Assembly: GCA_003255025.1 (NCBI GenBank)
Contig: QANY01000230.1
Coordinates: 359,787 to 423,786 of the forward strand
DNA from: Datisca glomerata
Taxonomy: Eukaryota; Streptophyta; Magnoliopsida; Cucurbitales; Datiscaceae
Direction of reading: 5' to 3'
Length of the DNA stretch: 64,000 nucleotides
Below, piece by piece: positions 1 to 13,146 of the stretch. The position numbers and the translations under genes were made by a program. The notes beneath the pieces are model-generated. The model was not told where the DNA came from. It ran no database searches and saw only the letters and a program-made list of their open reading frames with translations. The first letter of the stretch is position 1, and the number at the start of each line of letters is the position of its first letter.

Positions 1-1799
1 TTAATAACATTACTTTCCTAACAGAACTTTGCAATGAATTATTAGACAAAGTATTCAAAATGACAATGACAACTTAATTCTTAATTTGGCATTGTCCCAA
101 TTAAATTGATAGCTAAATGCATAAAAAGTACGTACCTTCAATTCTCAAAATAAAATAAGAAAAATACAAAGAATTAGGTGCCCGCCCCTTCCTCTTCATG
201 CTAATTAATTCAATACTATAATTTCAAGTTTTTGCTCATATTCTTGAGTTTTTATTGTCCTAAGGAAGGGAAATGGGTGCAGATCGAACCTCAGATCAGT
301 AAAATCTGAATTACTAAACCTGATTACTCAAATTATTAAGTTGATCATGATTCATGTTTTTCTAGAACGTGGTATATAAATCTTGTAAGATTTGTGAAGA
401 CGAGTATTGAGGTATACTGATTCAGATACTTCACCATTGTCGAAGTCACTGAGACAGAACATTACAACGGTAAAAAATAATTCAAACCCACGACGAAGCT
501 TTAAAGGAAGAAGAGGAGAAGGTTGAAAAACGACACAGTTTTGGTTGAAGCTCCTTCTTCCAATATGGGACCGTTCCACTTAAGTCCATTTACTCACCTC
601 AGCTCATTATGTTGAGCTTTCAGTTTCTTTCTCTTTGTCATGTGTAAACATATTAGAGGATTACTTAGATGTTCTGTTGTAATACTTGTCTATTACAGAA
701 TTAAATTATACAGAAAAACCTTATTTATCATTTTTACTATTTCTCAAACTCTGACTACGATAAATATTGAAAAAGGTTATTTACACTTAACTTTGTAATC
801 TTAAAATGCCTATCTTTATTAAAGATGTTTTAAGATTGTTTGCGGCTAGATGTGATTTTATAGGTTGTAAGAAAATTATTTCATATTCATCTTTGAATGA
901 AACATATGATTATATTTTGAAATAGACTTACTTGTATTTGAAAATATATTAGCAAGCACTTTAATAGTATTTCTTGTAGATATACTTTAATTTTATGTGT
1001 TTCAAACAACAACGTTTATCAAATAGATATGATTTAAACTATATTTTCTTAAATGTACTAGCAAAGACCTATGCAATGAACTAAATTGTGAGAAAACAAC
1101 TGTATAATATTACATGAAAACTTCAAAATATAAATATAATAACAGATAACATCTTCAAATTATAATAGAGAATTATACAAAACAATAAACTATGTGATGG
1201 TGAAAAAAGCTCAATGAAGTTATGAACTATATGACCAATAATAAATAGGGTTTGGTAAATTAGTCTGGTTGAGGGATTTTCTTGCTTAATATATTGATTA
1301 TACAAGATGAAATATTAGAAGTGGTTAACTTGATTTCATAAATAAAACTGAAGTATTTTCGAACTCGCCCTATAATAACATAAATATTTGTTTTTCATTG
1401 TTCTTAGACTCGGACTTTCATGAAACCAAATAACGCCTTGAGGTTGTGTGCTCATGTTTTCAAATCAGTGATTTGTCTTAAGATCGGTCTAACATCGTCT
1501 TTGTTTCAAGCATAAACAAATTCCATGATCTGCATCTCAATCTCAATCGTGAAAAAAATTATGATACTACTGAAGCACAGTACTGTTTCAAGTTATAAAT
1601 TGATACTCGGTAAAAAAACGTTGAAGAATATGATTTAATTATCAGGGTCAATTTATAATTTGAGGGAGTACAGTGATTATGCCTCTTGTTTCTTTTAATG
1701 AATCACTCTTAATACAATCATTAGCAGAATATATGTAAACGCTAAAACAAAAAATATATAATTCCAGAAGTAAAATTCCAAAAGAAAACTGCCAGATTA
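1..1799. other. AT-rich intergenic DNA upstream of the receptor-kinase gene
   Basis: No convincing coding exon was found on either strand; the open frames here are short and lack recognisable motifs or splice context. The sequence is AT-rich with no clear terminal repeats. A short stretch near 268-300 resembles a reversed pol III B box but has no partner A box, so it was not called. This stretch probably holds distal promoter sequence of the gene starting at 2305. Confidence 0.5.
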
Positions 1800-2304
1800 A
1801 CATCTTATACTAAACATTCATTCTTCTCTGTCACTCAAATTTCTGCTAAAATTTGCTGTCCATTTCTTCTTCTGGGTCTCTTTCCCGTTAACTCTGCTCT
1901 TCTACCTGTGGCAAACCTTCTGTTTGAATCTAAGCTTCTTGTACATTTGTTGTGGGCCTTTCAACCTTCAAATTTTCTTTTGATTTTGCTCTGTGTTTCC
2001 TTTTCCATTTCTGAGATTTTCAAATTTTAAGTTTCACTTTCTATTTGAGAGTGACATTTCTTTTTCTTTCTTTGAAAACCAAATCATACCCGATGCACAG
2101 TTCTAGATTACAGTGTATTTGTAGGAGGATTTTTTGAACTTGGTGTATTTTATTCTCTGATAAATCCCTATCTCCAAGCATTGGGTTTCCTTTTTCTTTT
2201 TCCGTCTTTTACTTTTTGTTTTGTTTTCTTTCTTCTCTCTCTGTTGAGAATGCTCGTTCACTGAGCTACTTCTGGACTTGTTTTCTTGAGGGTAACCGAG
2301 GAAG
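1800..2304 (+). promoter_or_regulatory. Putative proximal promoter and pyrimidine-rich 5' leader of the LRR receptor-like kinase gene
   Basis: The 500 bases before the ATG at 2305 are rich in TTCTTC and CTTTT runs, which is typical of plant 5' untranslated leaders. The ATG context (gaagATGaa) has A at -1 and no purine at -3 stronger than A. No exact TATA position could be fixed, and a transcript end would be needed to place the start site. Confidence 0.35.
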
Positions 2305-5300
2305 ATGAAAACATTTGCTTCAGTTCAGCTCCTGTGTCTAATTTCTGGACTTCTGTTTGTGGCTTGTAAATCGTTTGCACCCAATGAAGGTATGTGCATT
2401 TTCTTTTGCAGATCTTAGCTACTGAGAAAATGTGAGTAAGTCGGAAGAAATTAAAGTTATTCGTATTTTTTTCATATGTGATTTTGCACTTGTTACATTT
2501 GAGCCGAACTGAAATCACGGGGTTCGAGATTGAGACTTCAGTTTTCGTTTCTCAGATTTTCTGGGTACCAAACAGCTTTTATTTTCTTAAATTTACTATT
2601 CTTTTCTCAAATTTTGCGATTGGGTGCGGTTATAGCACTGTTCATCAGTACTAAAATAGATCAAAATCCTAATAACTGTTGGATTTTGTCTTTGATGAAT
2701 GCTAGATTCACTTAGAAGAAAATTCTAAAATATCTAACATAAATTCGTCTATTTATAGAGTTGAAATTTTACATGTAATCTTTCTTACTGGAGATTCTAT
2801 GTTTTTCCCAGTGTCAGCTCTTACAACCTTCAAGGAAGGAATCTATGAAGACCCACTTCTAGTTTTTTCGAATTGGAATAACTTAGATGCAGATCCTTGT
2901 GACTGGTCTGGCATTTCATGTTCTCCAGCTCGAGACCATGTTATAAAGCTGTAAGACATGTTCTGTCCCCCCCCCCTTTTTTTTGCTTTGCAAATTCTTC
3001 CATTATATTGTACAATTAGATCCCATTTGTTTATGGAAATAAATTATAAGCAACACCATTTTGCAGTAATATTTCAGCAGCATCTTTAAGAGGATTTCTT
3101 GTACCAGGATTAAGTCAACTTAGCTTTCTACAAAAACTGTAAGCATTTTTTTCCCTCTCACTTGACCTACTGAACTATCAGATCTTATTTCAGGTTTTCT
3201 GTTTTCTATTATGGCAATTGAAGCTTAATTTCACGATTTTGTTTGCAGAATTTTGCACCAAAACAATCTGATTGGGATCATTCCAAAGGAACTGGGCTTG
3301 TTAAGGAATCTCAGGGTATTGGATTTAGGAGTGAATCAACTTTCGGGTCCGATTCCTCCAGAGATTGGGAATTTAACCAATATTGTGAAAATGTACAAGC
3401 AACTAATCTGGCTTCTCATGTCTTGAGCTCTATGTGGATTTTCCTTGATATGTGTTGCTTTAACTTTTGTAATTGCAGAAACCTTCAGTCTAATGGATTG
3501 ACTGGTAGGCTGCCTCCCGAGCTTGGAAATTTGAAAAACTTGGAAGAACTTAGACTGGATAGAAATAAGCTTCAAGGACCTGTTCCTGCTTCTAGCAATC
3601 CAGAGTTCACTTCTAACACACATGGAATGTAAGTATGAGATTGCTACGGAGCATTTCATTAAATTACGCTCTTAGCTCTTATATTTCTAGCGCATTTTGC
3701 TCAGGCAGATATTTTTATGTACTTTTTGGAAGGTTATGTGGAAATGAGTAGAGACATGTACGCCACTTGTGCCTATATCTTAGTTTACAAGCTAAGTGAT
3801 TGTCATAAACCGAGTACTTTACTGATCATTAAAGATTATATTTCTGAGTTTTATAAATTCTAACATCATCTGTAAGAGTTTGGATGCTGTATCCAAATTT
3901 AATCTTTCTTCCTATCAGCATCAAATGGAATAAGCTTTTTCGAAAATGCTTTTTCCCTTTATAATGTCTTCGCCTCGCAAAACATTATTGAATTACCCAA
4001 TACGTAAAATTTTCTTTTGATCTTTTCTAACGGAATGATGCAAGTTGTTTAAAGCAAGCTCGTATTACATCTCGCAATGCCTTGAATTTTGAGAATCTCA
4101 TGAGTATGGAACTATCGTTTTTGTTAATTTATTTTAAGGTTTTGAACTTTATTTTCTTGTTTTTTTCTCATATGCCTTATGTTGTGTTTCAGGTACGCCT
4201 CAAATATGAACTCAACTGGCTTATGCCGCTCATCTCAGTTAAAGATTGCAGATTTATCATATAACTTTTTTGTCGGGAGTGTACCCAAGTGCTTGGACCA
4301 TCTTCCAAGGTACTTTTGCTTGGTTTCTCAAATCAGGATTTCCTTTATTCTCTCATAACTTATTTCTTGCAGGTCTAGTTTTCAAGGGAACTGCCTTCAA
4401 ATTAGCGATCCTAAACAGCGTTCTACAACTCAATGTAGTAAGTGTGACAACAAACTCTTGAGTTAATGAAATTTGACATTTTTAGAGGGAAAAAGACTAA
4501 TTTGCTCTTTTTTATTTGAAAAATTTCTTTGAACTTGATCTCTGCTAGACCATGGTTTGGCAGAATGTTTTGTTAGACTGTGGTCTAGCAAGTATTAATC
4601 TGAATGTTAAGATGTTATGCTAGACCATGGTCTAGCAAGGCCTTTTCCTTGTAAAAAGAGTTACATTTCGTTAGAAACAGACCAGGGGTCCAAATTTTTT
4701 TTTTTCTTTTCTCAGTGGTCTATCCATCGAAATTTCTCAGTTGGGTACTTACCAATTTCTTAGAAAGGCGAAAAATTTCAACTTATTGTTTGTGTTACTG
4801 ATTTTGGTGTAATTCATCTTATAAATCGCTTTCCTCATAACATAATAGAAAGAAAACAAGTATAGAAGTATAAGAGGAACTGCATAGTTTGAATAGCTTT
4901 TTGCATTTATTTGATTTATAACATTTATTTGTGTTATAATATACTTCAATTTGATAGCTAGAAATGACAACATTTCGTTGTAGGTAGTACACCGCCAGCT
5001 AAGAGCCATCCGGGTGACAACCCAAAGAACCCACCTGCTGAAAAAGAATCAAAGCATCAAGCAACTTCAAAACCTGCCTGGCTTTTGGCTCTTGAAATAG
5101 TGACAGGATCCATGGTGGGAATTGTCTTCCTGGTTGCTATTTTCACTGCCCTTCAGAAATACAATAGCAAATCCTCCATTATAATCCCCTGGAAGAAATC
5201 CGGTAGTGATAAGTACCCTGCGACAGTATATGTAGGTTAGTTTCTATGGCCTTTGGATGTTCTGAAGAGTTAATTTTGGGTAAACATGTGTCTAACTTCT

Positions 5301-7140
5301 GTTTTTTGTACAGATTCGGAGATTTTGAAGGACATAACGAGATTCAGCCGACAGGAGCTTGAAGTAGCTTGTGAAGATTTCAGTAACATTATTGGCTCTT
5401 CACCTGATAGTTTAGTATATAAGGGAAATATGAAAGGTGGACCCGAGATTGCTGTTATCTCACTGTGCATTAAAGAGGAGCACTGGTCTGGCTATCTAGA
5501 ACTCTATTTCCAAAAAGAGGTAATACTTCCTATTTCCTAAAGTACCCTTTGAAATTTCACTGCTGAAAAGGACCGAACTGTCAAACGAATGAAATTCCAA
5601 GTGAAATGTCTAGAGTGAACTTCTTTAAATGAGTAAGAACGTGCTTGAGAGTGTTTGTAACTAGAAACATTTTTATATGCCAAAGCAACAATGTTCTAGC
5701 CAAAAAAAATTCACATCCAACTTTGTAAGAAGCACTTGTATCTGTTGGTAAGCATTATTTATTTGTATTTTGTGTAGAAGTGTTTCACAATGTGAAAATT
5801 TGTTTCAAACAAACGTAATTTAAAGCAATGTTTTTAAATGCGTTAAAGTTCTTTTAACCAAACACACTCCCAAAAATTCGGCCTAAATGTTAACTTGTCA
5901 AATTTCTCTTCAGGTAGCAGATCTGGCAAGAATAAAACATGAGAATACAGGAAAATTACTGGGGTACTGTACAGAGAGCACCCCATTCACAAGAATGTTG
6001 GTTTTTGAATATGCATCCAACGGCACACTATACGAGCATCTCCATTGTAACTCAAGTTCTTTTTTATGTACTTCTGTTGCTACTTTGGTTTATTAAATCT
6101 TCTTTCTTAGCAACTTAGTAACTATGAATGCAGATGGAGAAGGCTGTCAAATGTCGTGGACACGCCGGATGAAGATCATTATAGGCATTGCTCGTGGGCT
6201 CAAGTATCTTCACACAGAACTTCAACCACCATTTACAATAACAGAGCTAAATTCTAGTGCTGTATACCTTACGGACGATTTTTCCCCTAAGGTACTTCCA
6301 CAGCCTTTCCCATTAAGTCTATGGCCCCGTTTGGTATTGATTTTGGAACAACAAAATCACTTCCTTCACCATAGTAGTTTTAAGAAGTAGGTCAAAGTCT
6401 GATTCTCTAACTTGATTCCGACGTAATCATCTACTTTATCATTCATCTTTCCTTTACGTTATTTTAAACGATCTTCTATGCTGTTTTTTTTTCTTTTCTC
6501 GTGTTCTTATTCTCTTTGTGCTGGTAGGAATGTTCATAAAATACTAATTTAATGAGCATGTTCCATAAATTACAGCTGGTTGACTTTGAAAATTGGAAGA
6601 CGATTCTTTCAAGGTCGGAGAAAAACTCGGGCTCTCTGAACATTCAAGGTTCATTTTGTGTTCTTCCGAGTTCTCTAGAAGCACGACATCTGGATGTACA
6701 AGGTAACATTTACGCTTTTGGTGTCCTCTTGCTCGAAGTAATAAGCGGAAGACCTTCATACTGCAAGGACAAAGGCTACTTGCTAGAATGGGTAAGAACT
6801 AAGATACTTGTTCTCTTGATAATTTTTTAAGGGGTTTGAAGTTCAGAAAAAATAATCCTCGCCTTGAAGTTTACAAAGTTTTCTCTACCCGCAGGCCAAG
6901 GACTATCTTGAACTGCCGGAAGTAATGTCGTATTTGGTGGATCCTGAATTGAAACATTTCAAAAACGAAGACCTCGCTGTAATATGTGAAGCTGTACGAG
7001 TTTGTATCCGTCCAGAACCGACCAAGCTGCTGTCCATGCAGGAGTTGTGCACCATGTTAGAGACTAGAATTGACACATCAATATCGATTGAGCTTAAGGC
7101 GTCTAACTTGGCATGGGCAGAGCTCGCACTTTCGTCGTAG
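2305..7140 (+). CDS. LRR receptor-like protein kinase, probably inactive (pseudokinase), 660 aa, 13 exons
   Basis: Exons: 2305-2389, 2812-2950, 3067-3138, 3249-3392, 3479-3628, 4193-4309, 4373-4437, 4984-5235, 5314-5519, 5914-6046, 6134-6291, 6576-6791, 6895-7140. All introns are GT-AG and the total is 1983 nt, open to the TAG. Residues 1-25 form a signal peptide. An LRR N-terminal cap with a DPCDWSGISC motif is followed by about four short LRRs, a Pro-rich juxtamembrane stretch (258-288), one membrane helix (about 291-314) and a kinase-like domain (about 350-640). The glycine loop is degenerate (GSSPDSLVYKG), the VAIK lysine is replaced (AVISL), no HRD aspartate is visible, and DFG reads DFE near residue 510. 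These losses, the length and phrases such as FEYASNGTLYEHLHYG match the Arabidopsis At1g63430/At5g41180 family (about 660 aa). It is a plasma-membrane protein whose ligand is unknown. The family match is strong, and inactivity is inferred from the missing residues. Confidence 0.93.
5641..5873. repeat. MITE-like insertion in intron 9 of the receptor kinase gene
   Basis: The left edge reads GTGCTTGAGAGTGTTTG and the right edge CCAAACACACTCCCAAA, which are imperfect inverted copies about 230 bp apart. The same terminal motif (TTGAGAGTGTTT, then AGAAACACTTTT) recurs several times at 53.0 and 55.1-55.9 kb, so this is a local repeat family. No clean target duplication could be read. It is hAT-like by appearance only. 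Confidence 0.45.
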
Positions 7141-7378
7141 AGAGCTGCTTATAGCTAGTAGACGTGAATGTACAATTGGTATACTCCCTCTCTTTTCCTC
7201 CCTTTTGAATTTTCTCTATTATTCCTTGTAAATGGTTTCCATTGTAGAATTGGTAAAGTCTCTTTGTATACCGGTTGCGGCCGGAGGGCCATCTGATCAA
7301 GAAGAAATGAACTGTGAGATCAGTGAGTTATATAATATATTGATTTCCTCCTATTTTTCTCTTCTACTGTCTCATTCT

Positions 7379-7860
7379 TGTTAGATTTAAAATCTCTTTT
7401 GGTATAAATCATATTTCATTTAATCTCAAGAACTTATGTTGAACACATCAAGAATCAAATAACTGTATAGCAAAAGCGTACCTGAAACCATGACGATAGA
7501 TTATTGTTTAGAGCCGAGTGGTTGGCCTTCCAGATCTACACGATTCTCTATCCAAGAGTTCTTTTTTATTAAGTCTCTCAGTTTTCTCTCTAACGATGAG
7601 ATATTAGGGAGAATAGAACGGTTTCTCTTCATTGTATGACATGTGAATTACTCTTTTAGTATTTCTATTTTAACCCATCATAAAAATAGAAATTATCTTA
7701 AAGTCTTTAGCATTAAAAAATCGATAACCTATCAGATACATTAAAACTTCATTTATCTAAAATCATAGTTGATCACTTTTAATTGAGTTTAACTTTATTT
7801 GACAGTCTGCAACACATAATTATTTATATATAAGTCCAGCGTTGGATTAAGGATTCAACA
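7379..7860 (-). repeat. 3' LTR of copia element 1
   Basis: This 482-bp repeat shares long near-identical blocks with 13147-13649, for example the block containing AGAGCCGAGTGGTTGGCCTT. It starts tgttag and ends caaca on the + strand. It lies only 238 bp after the stop codon of the receptor-kinase gene, so it bounds that gene's 3' untranslated region or supplies part of it. Confidence 0.85.
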
Positions 7861-7959
7861 ATCTCTCACTTGGACTATATGTGAAACCTTATAATTATGT
7901 TTTGTAAAAATAACCGAATGCGTTCAACTTTGCTGTCATTACTGTAATGTATCTATAAC

Positions 7960-9570
7960 CAATTTGATCCATCAATCACACTGACATAGGATCAAAGCAG
8001 TCTTACATCAATCGTAACTCAACCTATCAATAGTCACGTATATCAATGCAACTAGATGACACGGATTATGATGTTGATGTGTAGTATGAAAATTTCATGT
8101 AATGTGATCTTAAACTGTTTGGGTGGCAATCCCTTAGTAAGCGGATCTGCAATCATGGAGTTTGTTTCGAAGTGCTCTATAGACAACTGTCAACTTTGAA
8201 CTTTTTCCTTAACAAACTTGAAGTCTATATACCGTGACTTTATCGAGCTCCTGTTATTATTAGAATAGAGGATTGTTAACTCATTGTCACAAAATAAATT
8301 AAGTGTCTCTCAATATCGTCCACTATTCGCAACCTTGTGACAATATTTCACAATCATATTCTGTGATTGGATGTCTCATAACATGCTATCTTAGCATCCA
8401 GCAAAATCGAAGTCAATATATCCAATGATCTTAATCTGATCTAACCTCTTATACATGAACATGTAGTCTTCAGTTCTCTGTTAATACCGCAAGACACGTT
8501 TAACTGCTTTCCAATGGCCTACGCTTGAATAGCTTAAATACATGCCCAACATCCCAGTCACATACGCAATATCCAGACGTGTATAAATTTAAGCATACAT
8601 CAGACTCCCTACTACTGAGGCATGGAGAATTTTCTGCATTTTCTTTTTCCTTAAAATCATTCTTAGGGCCCTGATAGAAACTAAACATATCTCCATTAGC
8701 CACAGGAGTATCACCTGGTTTGTAGTCTTGCATGTCATATCTTTTGAGATCTTTTTCAATATAGCTATTTTGTGATAATCCAAGAATATCTCAATGATCT
8801 CGTGTATTTGGATCCATAATACAAAAGAGGCGTCATCAAGATCTTTCATCTCAAAATTCTTAGCTATAAATCTTTTGGGGTCGTACAATAAGACTATATC
8901 GTTGTTGGAAAATAAAATATCATCTACATATAAAACCAGAAAAATATGTTTGCTCCCACAGAACTTAAGGTATGTACAATCGTCGACCAAATTCATCTCA
9001 AAACCGAATGAGATGACCACCTGATGAAACTTGAAATACCATTTCCGAGATGCATGCTTGAGTCCATAGATGGATTTCCTAAGTTTGCAACCATATTCTT
9101 TGGATCTCCTAACATAAAGTTTTCTAGTTGCACCATATAAACCGTCTATTCAATGTCACCATTGAGAAACGTCGTCTTTACATCCATCTAATGCAGCTCA
9201 ATATTGAAATGTGTCACCAATGCCATTATAATTCCGAAAGAGTCTTTCGTAGAAACTGAAGAGAAAATATCTTTATAGTCAATGTCTTCCTTCTGTGTAA
9301 AGCCTTTTGCGACAAGACGAGCATTGTATCTTTCCACATTACCATTTAAAACTCATTTGCAACCAATGGGTTTCACACCTTCTGGTAATGGAATAAGATC
9401 CCACATGTCATTGTCCTTCATGGACTTTATCTCCTCATTCGTGGCATCGATCCACTTCTGAGAGGTAGAACTTTCAATGGCTTGAAGGAAGTTGATCGGG
9501 TCATCTTTCAACACTCCAATGTCTACCTTATGTTCTTGAAGAAATACAATGTAATCGTCCGGCACTGCAC
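7960..9570 (-). pseudogene. Broken copia reverse transcriptase and RNase H
   Basis: Read on the minus strand, 9565-9353 carries the start of the copia RT domain (SQKWIDATNEEIKSMKDND, then VKPIGCK). 9020-8589 carries the catalytic palm motif LVLYVDDILF. The remainder toward 7960 matches the RNase H end, with in-frame stops. The pieces lie in different frames, so no functional polymerase can be made. Confidence 0.75.
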
Positions 9571-11266
9571 TTCTTCACTCTCTAGTGGATCTCATTAATG
9601 GCATATGTTCTTAAGGTACTAGGGTTTATTCTTCTGGAACAATCTCTTGAACGGGAGGTTCTCTGATATTGTCTTGATGTATTGTGTCATTAGCAATTTT
9701 AGGAACACAATCTTAATCAATAGTAATAACACATATGGGAATATCAATATATTCCTCCTAAAAGATAACATTCATAACCGTATCTCCCCCCGTAAACTCG
9801 AGATCCTAAAGGAACCGGGCATTTCTCGTCTCAAAAAATCGACCAAGTCGTGGGATTATAAAACTTGTACCCCCTAGATCTTTCAGAATATCCAACAAAA
9901 TAGCAAATCATGACCTTAAGTCCAGTTTCTTTCATTAGGCCTATAAGGCCTTGCTTCAGCTGGATATCCTCAAACTTGCAAAAGCTTTAGACTAGATTTC
10001 TTGATGGTCCAAAGTTCATACGAGGTCTTGGCAGTTGCTTTAGTTGAAACTTTGTTAAGGATATATGTTGCAGCCTTAAGTGCTTCACCCTAGAGTGATT
10101 ATGGTAAGGTAGAATGACTAATCACACTCCTCATCACGTCCTTAAGCGTTCTATTTTATCTTTCAGTTACACCATTCATAGTGAGCGAACTCGGCATAGT
10201 GTACTGTGAGACGATACCGCATTCCTCTAGAAATTTAGCAAACGGTCATGGACGTTGTTCACCTGAACCGTCATATTTGTCATAGTACTCACCACCAAGG
10301 TCAGATCTGACACTTTTAATCATTTTGTTGAGTTGATTCTCAACTTCAACCTTGAAGTTTTTAACACGTCTAATGACTGTGACTTTTCATGAATGAGATA
10401 TATGTTGTCATATCTAGAATATGTCTATGGATGTTATAAAGTATTGTTGATCATTCTAAGCGATCGAAAGGAATGTCCCACAAATATCCGTAAGAAAAAG
10501 CTCTAAGACATCATGAGTCCTATTGGCTTCAAATCTCCTCTTATCGGTTTGTTTATCCTTTATGCAATTAACACAAACGTCAAAATCTGTGAAATCTAAG
10601 GGACCGAGAATTTCGTCTGACACAAGTCTCTCTTTTCTCTGTATGGAAATATGACTTTCCATGAAGTTTTTAACACGTCTAATGACTGTGACTTTTCATG
10701 AATGAGATATATGTTGCCATATCTAGAATAATTGTCTATGAACGTTATAAAGTATTGTTGATCATTCTAAGCAATCAAAGGGAATGGCCCACAAATATCC
10801 GTAAGAAAATGCTCTAAGACGTCATGAGTCCTATTCGCTTCAGATCTCCTCTTATCGGTTTGTTTACCCTTTATGCAATTAAGACAAACGTCAAAATCTG
10901 TGAAATTTAAGGAACCAAAAATTTCGTCTGACACAAGTCTCTCTTTTCTCCGTATGGATTTATGACCTAATATCTTCTGCCATAACGCAACTGAATTCTT
11001 ACTAGTTAATTTTCTTTTAGTACCTCGTGTACTTACTTGCATGGATTCCTTAATTGAAGCAATTGTATCAAGTAAATAAAGATTATGTAACCTGAAAAAT
11101 AACTAGGACCAACTAAATTTAAATCACGAAACAAACTATAGTTTTCATCTCCAAATGAATAAACATAACCAACTTTGTCCAAAACATAGACAAAACTCAA
11201 ATTCAGTCTAAAAGACGGTATAATAAATGTTTCATTATTATTCAAATAAAATCCAATCTTTAACAA
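9571..11266 (-). pseudogene. Broken copia integrase with GAG-pre-integrase segment
   Basis: The minus-strand frame at 11042-10767 holds the GAG-pre-integrase zinc-like region: a degenerate LWQKILGHKS, then CLNCIKGKQTDKRR. Beyond it, the integrase core and its trailing linker are readable only as fragments between 10450 and 9571. The frame at 11266-11033 belongs to the protease and post-protease part. Part of the GAG-pre-integrase sequence is present twice in tandem. Confidence 0.65.
10354..10970. repeat. 309-bp tandem duplication inside the copia integrase region
   Basis: The block beginning gaagtttttaacacgtctaa at 10354 is repeated from 10663, giving a period of 309 bases and about 93-95% similarity by eye. 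Both copies contain the CXXCIKXKQTDKRR coding segment. The duplication is absent from the related element at 46583-52289, where this region is itself mostly deleted. Confidence 0.85.
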
Positions 11267-11689
11267 TAATCCACATAGATGTATCTTTCAACATTACTTG
11301 GCCTTCGGCAAGTGAAGCAACCTTGTATAGACACATTGATGTGAGTTGTGACACTAGAATTTATCTACCACGTGTATCTAGCAACTGGACTTAAATTAAC
11401 CTTAGAACAAACCAAATTAAGAAGCACACCTTGCTTAGCATGCCAAGCGTGATAATTGGTGTATTGCTTCTTCCTATGCCATTCATCTCCATAGAAGTAA
11501 CAACAATTGCCTTCCGAGTCAACTGGTTTTTTTTGTTGTTTCTTATGTGGTGTTGTATCCGCATCTACCTTATCATTTTTCCTTTTCTTTCCCTTGCCGT
11601 TATCCTTAAACGTAGAGGCCAGCTAAGCACTATATGTCTTTTCATGTTTTTTTCTTTCCTCTTCCTGAACACATCATGAGATAAGCTCA

Positions 11690-12160
11690 TTCAGTGACCA
11701 AGTCTCTTTCTGACAATTTTAGCTCACCTTAAACTGGTTGAACTGTGCTAAAAGGGATATTAGACTAGATGCACATGCAAGTCCTCAAAGAGTTCGAGCC
11801 TAACTGCTTTTAACCTTGAAACAAGATGAGACATTTCCATGATGTACTCAATGATGTTGCATTTACCTTTATACCTCATCGAAATTAGATCTGCCAAGAG
11901 CGTACCATTTTCTGCCTTTTCATTCCTGACAAACCTCTTTTCAATATCCGTAAAGAAATCCTTAACTGCAGCAATATTTTCAGATACAGTGCCCCTGAAT
12001 GTTTCTGAAATGGCCTTCTTCATGATCAGCATACACATACGATTTGATTTCTCTCACCTTTTCATATTCCTCTTTTTATCAGAGTTACACTTATCCGTAA
12101 GACGTGAAGGAGAAGCAATCATTAATGCAAGATCAAGATCCATAACTCCGAGAACTATCA
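11690..12160 (-). pseudogene. Broken copia gag (UBN2-type)
   Basis: The minus frame 12038-11760 reads as a copia Gag core (MKKAISETFRGTVSE, then YIMEMSHLVSRLK), resembling UBN2-family gag. It lacks a visible CCHC zinc knuckle. The corresponding start is also present at 48771 in element 2. Confidence 0.6.
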
Positions 12161-13132
12161 AGAGATTATATTTTTAAGACTTGATGTTTGAGTCATTTAA
12201 TACTTTATTTACTTGATGTTGGCATTAGTTTGAGTAATAACTTAATAGAGAACAATTAACCAACCCACAAGCTCACATGAATTTCAAATAATAATTATAA
12301 ATTCAAATAAAAGTAGACCTCATCTCAAGACACCTGGCGCTCCATTAATATTTTGACTTTGACCAAAATTATTAACTTGCAAGTGATACCTTGTTGTAGT
12401 AATCAAACATTGATGATAAAGAACATATCGAACAATAAACCTTTCTTTGGACCGATTTATTGTTCAGATGTAAAATCGTAATCATCACGTATTTATTATC
12501 ACAGAAGTATATGTAATTGTGCCAAATATTTTCCTTCCTTTGAACCGGTAAATATTCGCATAAGTTACACATACATATAACCTTTTATATTTCAAGATAA
12601 ATTAATTTCCATAAGTGAGATCACTTTTGCGACATATTATTTCGACTAATTCATCTTAAAATATATAACATACTAATGTTCGAATTTAAAATTGTATCGT
12701 GATTAAACCTTAAATTAATTGATAATAAATTAATTTTTACTATCCTTAAAAATTATTCTGAAAGTATTTTAACCTAAAATCAAAATAATTTATTTGATAA
12801 TCCTTTAAAAAAAATTGAAATTATTTTGACCAAAAATCTAAAAAAATAATCAAAACACTTTATTGAAAATCTTTGAATTAAAATTAATTTTATGATCCTT
12901 AAAATTAATTCAAAAAATTAATTTAATAAATCATCCGAACACCGTTGGCCAGCTTTCTGAATCCTAAACAAATATATACTGAAAAAATACTGTAGAAAAA
13001 ATATTGTTCTCAAATCTAATAAATTTTCAAATAATTATCAAATTCAAGAACTCCAATACATAATAAACATATAAATACATATAATCATGGATCTAAAACT
13101 TAATTCTGATTCTCAATGATTCAATATGAATA

Positions 13133-13144
13133 GTTCTGATACCA
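13133..13144 (-). other. Primer-binding site of copia element 1 (initiator tRNA-Met)
   Basis: On the minus strand this reads TGGTATCAGAAC, one base from the usual TGGTATCAGAGC complementary to the 3' end of plant initiator tRNA-Met. It lies two bases inside the 5' LTR, which fixes the element's direction. Confidence 0.8.
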
Positions 13145-13146
13145 CT

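Noticed and set aside
268..300. Possible SINE or tRNA B box
   Set aside because: A lone GATCGAACC-like string without an A box, fold or repeat partner.
3243..3632. 129-codon open frame over exons 4 and 5 of the receptor kinase
   Set aside because: It is a different reading frame crossing an intron; the correct frame encodes LRRs with GT-AG borders.
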